Shown here piece by piece: positions 62,028-64,000 of a stretch of 64,000 nt of DNA. A program made the translations under genes and the position numbers. Origin of the DNA: Jejubacter sp036620675 (lineage in GTDB: Bacteria > Pseudomonadota > Gammaproteobacteria > Enterobacterales > Enterobacteriaceae); assembly GCA_036620675.1 (NCBI GenBank), contig JAZHEE010000004.1; one strand, 5' to 3'. How positions within the stretch are numbered: the first letter of the stretch is position 1; each line of letters starts with the position of its first letter. The notes beneath the pieces are model-generated. The model did no database searches. It saw nothing but the letters and a program-made list of their open reading frames with translations, and was not told the DNA's origin.

Positions 62028-64000
62028 TTACAGCGCGGCGATGGTTGCCTGCTGCTCGATAAGCTTCGCTTTGGCTTCCGCGTAGCCCTTCAGCTTGTCA
62101 CGCTCTTTGGCGATGACCGCTTCCGGCGCGCGAGCCACAAAGCCTTCGTTAGCCAGTTTACTTTCTATGCGACCGATTTCCGCTTCGACCTTCGCCACTT
62201 CTTTCGCCAGACGCGCCAGCTCGGCTTCTTTGTCGATCAGGCCCGCCATCGGGATCAGCAGCTCGGCGCCGTCCACCAGTTTGGTGACCGAGACCGGGCC
62301 TTTATCGTCGGCGGGTAGCAGCGTAATGCTTTCCAGGCGTGCCAGCGTTTTCAGGAAGTTCAGGTTATCGTTCACCCGACGCTGAACATCGGCTTGAGCG
62401 CCGCGCAGCAGCAGAGCCAGCGGTTTACCCGGCGCGATGTTCATCTCGGCGCGGATATTACGCACGGCGACGATGGCCTGCTTCAGCCATTCGGTATCCA
62501 CCGTGGCGGTATCGTCTTCCTGAGCCGGATCATACTCCGGGAACGACTGCAGCATGATGGTATCGGCGTCGATGCCCTTGAGAACCTTCACACGCTGCCA
62601 GATGGCTTCAGTGATAAACGGAATGATCGGATGCGCCAGACGCAGCAGCGCTTCCAGCACCGTCACCAGAGTATGGCGGGTGCCGCGCAGCTCGGCTTCG
62701 CTGCCGCCGTTCATCACCGGCTTGGTTAGCTCCAGATACCAGTCGCAGAACTGGTTCCAGGTGAACTCGTACAGAATGCCGGCCGCGATATCGAAGCGAT
62801 AGTTATCCAGCGCTTCGCGGTAGGCCTTGACGGTACGGTTAAATTCGGCCAGCACCCAGCGATCCGCCAGCGACAGCGCCATTTCGCCGCCGTTAAAGCC
62901 GCAATCCTGCTCTTCGGTGTTCATCAGTACGAAGCGGCTGGCGTTCCACAGCTTGTTACAGAAGTTACGGTAGCCTTCCAGACGCTTCATATCCCAGTTG
63001 ATGTCGCGGCCGGTAGAGGCCAGCGCCGCCAGGGTAAAGCGCAGGGCGTCGGTGCCGTGGGCCTCGATACCGTTAGGGAACTGTTTCTCGGTGCGCTTGC
63101 GGATTTTTTCTGCCAGTTGCGGCTGCATCATGTTGCCGGTGCGCTTGGCCAGTAGCGCTTCCAGCGAGATACCGTCCACCATGTCCAGCGGGTCGATGAC
63201 GTTACCCTTGGACTTGGACATCTTCTGACCTTCTTCGTCGCGGATAAGCCCGGTCATATAGACGGTCTTAAACGGCACCTGAGGTTTACCGTCCTCATCT
63301 TTGATGAAGTGCATGGTCATCATGATCATGCGGGCAATCCAGAAGAAGATAATGTCGAAGCCGCTAACCATCACGCTGGTGGGGTGGAAGGTCTTCAGGG
63401 CGTCGGTCTGTTCCGGCCAGCCCAGGGTCGAGAAGGTCCACAGGGCGGAAGAGAACCAGGTGTCCAGCACGTCTTCGTCCTGGCTTAGCGCCACATCCGC
63501 CGGAATATTGTTTTGCTGACGAACCTCTTCTTCGCTACGGCCGACAAAAACATTACCTTCAGCGTCGTACCAGGCCGGAATACGGTGGCCCCACCACAGC
63601 TGACGCGAGATACACCAGTCCTGAATATCGCGCATCCAGGAGAAGTACATGTTTTCGTACTGCTTCGGTACAAACTGGATATCGCCGTTTTCCACCGCCT
63701 CGATAGCCGGTTTGGCCAGCGGCGCTACGCGCACGTACCACTGATCGGTCAGCATGGGTTCTATCACCACGCCACCGCGGTCGCCGTATGGCACCGTCAG
63801 GTCGTGGGGTTTTACCTCTTCCAGCAGACCAAGGCCGTCAATGGCAGCAACCACGGCTTTACGAGCGGCGAAGCGCTCCAGGTTCTGGAATTCGGCCGGA
63901 ATATCGGCAGAATAAACCTCGGACTCGATGCCGTTGGTATCAAACACCTGAGCACTGGCGCGGATATCGCCGTCCAGCGTCAGGATGTTGATCATTGGCA
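62028..64000 (-). CDS. valS: Valyl-tRNA synthetase (C-terminal part)
   Basis: Partial: the gene runs off the window end, and about 657 of some 951 residues are inside. ValRS charges tRNA-Val and edits threonine. Visible are the end of the editing domain (MLTDQWYVR and [21 protein letters not shown]), the KMSKS loop ([15 protein letters not shown]), the anticodon-binding region, and the C-terminal coiled coil (about 62040-62260, [21 protein letters not shown]). A strong terminator follows. Confidence 0.98.
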   Translation of the reverse strand, partial: PMINILTLDGDIRASAQVFDTNGIESEVYSADIPAEFQNLERFAARKAVVAAIDGLGLLEEVKPHDLTVPYGDRGGVVIEPMLTDQWYVRVAPLAKPAIEAVENGDIQFVPKQYENMYFSWMRDIQDWCISRQLWWGHRIPAWYDAEGNVFVGRSEEEVRQQNNIPADVALSQDEDVLDTWFSSALWTFSTLGWPEQTDALKTFHPTSVMVSGFDIIFFWIARMIMMTMHFIKDEDGKPQVPFKTVYMTGLIRDEEGQKMSKSKGNVIDPLDMVDGISLEALLAKRTGNMMQPQLAEKIRKRTEKQFPNGIEAHGTDALRFTLAALASTGRDINWDMKRLEGYRNFCNKLWNASRFVLMNTEEQDCGFNGGEMALSLADRWVLAEFNRTVKAYREALDNYRFDIAAGILYEFTWNQFCDWYLELTKPVMNGGSEAELRGTRHTLVTVLEALLRLAHPIIPFITEAIWQRVKVLKGIDADTIMLQSFPEYDPAQEDDTATVDTEWLKQAIVAVRNIRAEMNIAPGKPLALLLRGAQADVQRRVNDNLNFLKTLARLESITLLPADDKGPVSVTKLVDGAELLIPMAGLIDKEAELARLAKEVAKVEAEIGRIESKLANEGFVARAPEAVIAKERDKLKGYAEAKAKLIEQQATIAAL

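Noticed and set aside
61879..62085. 68-codon frame running into valS
   Set aside because: It begins with a non-ATG codon, overlaps the valS terminator and valS itself in antisense, and lacks a ribosome site.

Overview
The window is chromosomal DNA from a member of the Enterobacteriaceae outside Escherichia. Almost every gene is a close full-length relative of an E. coli K-12 gene, and local order follows E. coli in long blocks. Differences include miaE behind rraB, a PmrAB-type two-component system behind dacB, kduI/kdgT between truB and rpsO, and no treRBC between mgtA and nrdD. The genus cannot be fixed from sequence reading alone.

Layout. 1-1194: end of mtgA, then yrbL. 1730-5494: an accessory sugar cassette (LacI-type regulator, MFS permease, short-chain dehydrogenase, RbsD/FucU mutarotase) placed between yrbL and npr. 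5499-13458 (minus): npr, rapZ, ptsN, hpf, rpoN, lptB, lptA, lptC, kdsC, kdsD, yrbG, which covers nitrogen-PTS, sigma-54 and LPS export/Kdo synthesis. 13690-18492 (plus): mlaFEDCB, ibaG, murA (outer-membrane lipid asymmetry, first step of peptidoglycan synthesis). 18539-23048: sfsB and ispB (minus), then rplU, rpmA, yhbE, obgE (plus). 23121-26274 (minus): dacB-pmrA-pmrB. 26527-32465: greA, yhbY (minus), rlmE, ftsH, folP, glmM. 32685-39545: secG, tRNA-Leu(GAG), tRNA-fMet, rimP, nusA, infB, rbfA, truB. 39616-41797: divergent kduI and kdgT with KdgR-like operators. 41958-49152: rpsO, pnp, nlpI, yrbN, deaD, mtr. From 49371 the order jumps to a region that in E. coli lies far away: nrdG, nrdD (minus), mgtL-mgtA (plus), ridA, pyrI, pyrB, pyrL (minus), tabA, argI, rraB, miaE, then a small accessory module and the 3' two thirds of valS.

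Regulatory DNA is unusually readable. The nrdD/mgtA divergent region carries an FNR site, two NrdR boxes at 32-bp spacing, two perfect DnaA boxes, a PhoP box placed 12 bp before a -10, and the mgtL leader peptide. There are also tandem ARG boxes before argI, a TrpR operator before mtr, a pyrimidine attenuator before pyrB, a GraL-like terminator in the greA leader, and a folded RNase III-type leader before pnp.

The most unusual stretch is 60488-61920. A gene with lytic-transglycosylase-like motifs and a LysM domain, lacking a signal peptide and broken by a one-base frameshift, overlaps a gene for a secreted LprI/DUF1311 (lysozyme-inhibitor-like) protein. Just beyond lies what looks like the last 25 codons of yjgM, so the pair seems to have replaced yjgM-yjgN. 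This resembles a peptidoglycan-attacking effector with its periplasmic immunity protein. Other odd points are a permease gene whose two parts differ sharply in base composition, and a pyrL leader frame that runs without a stop into pyrB.
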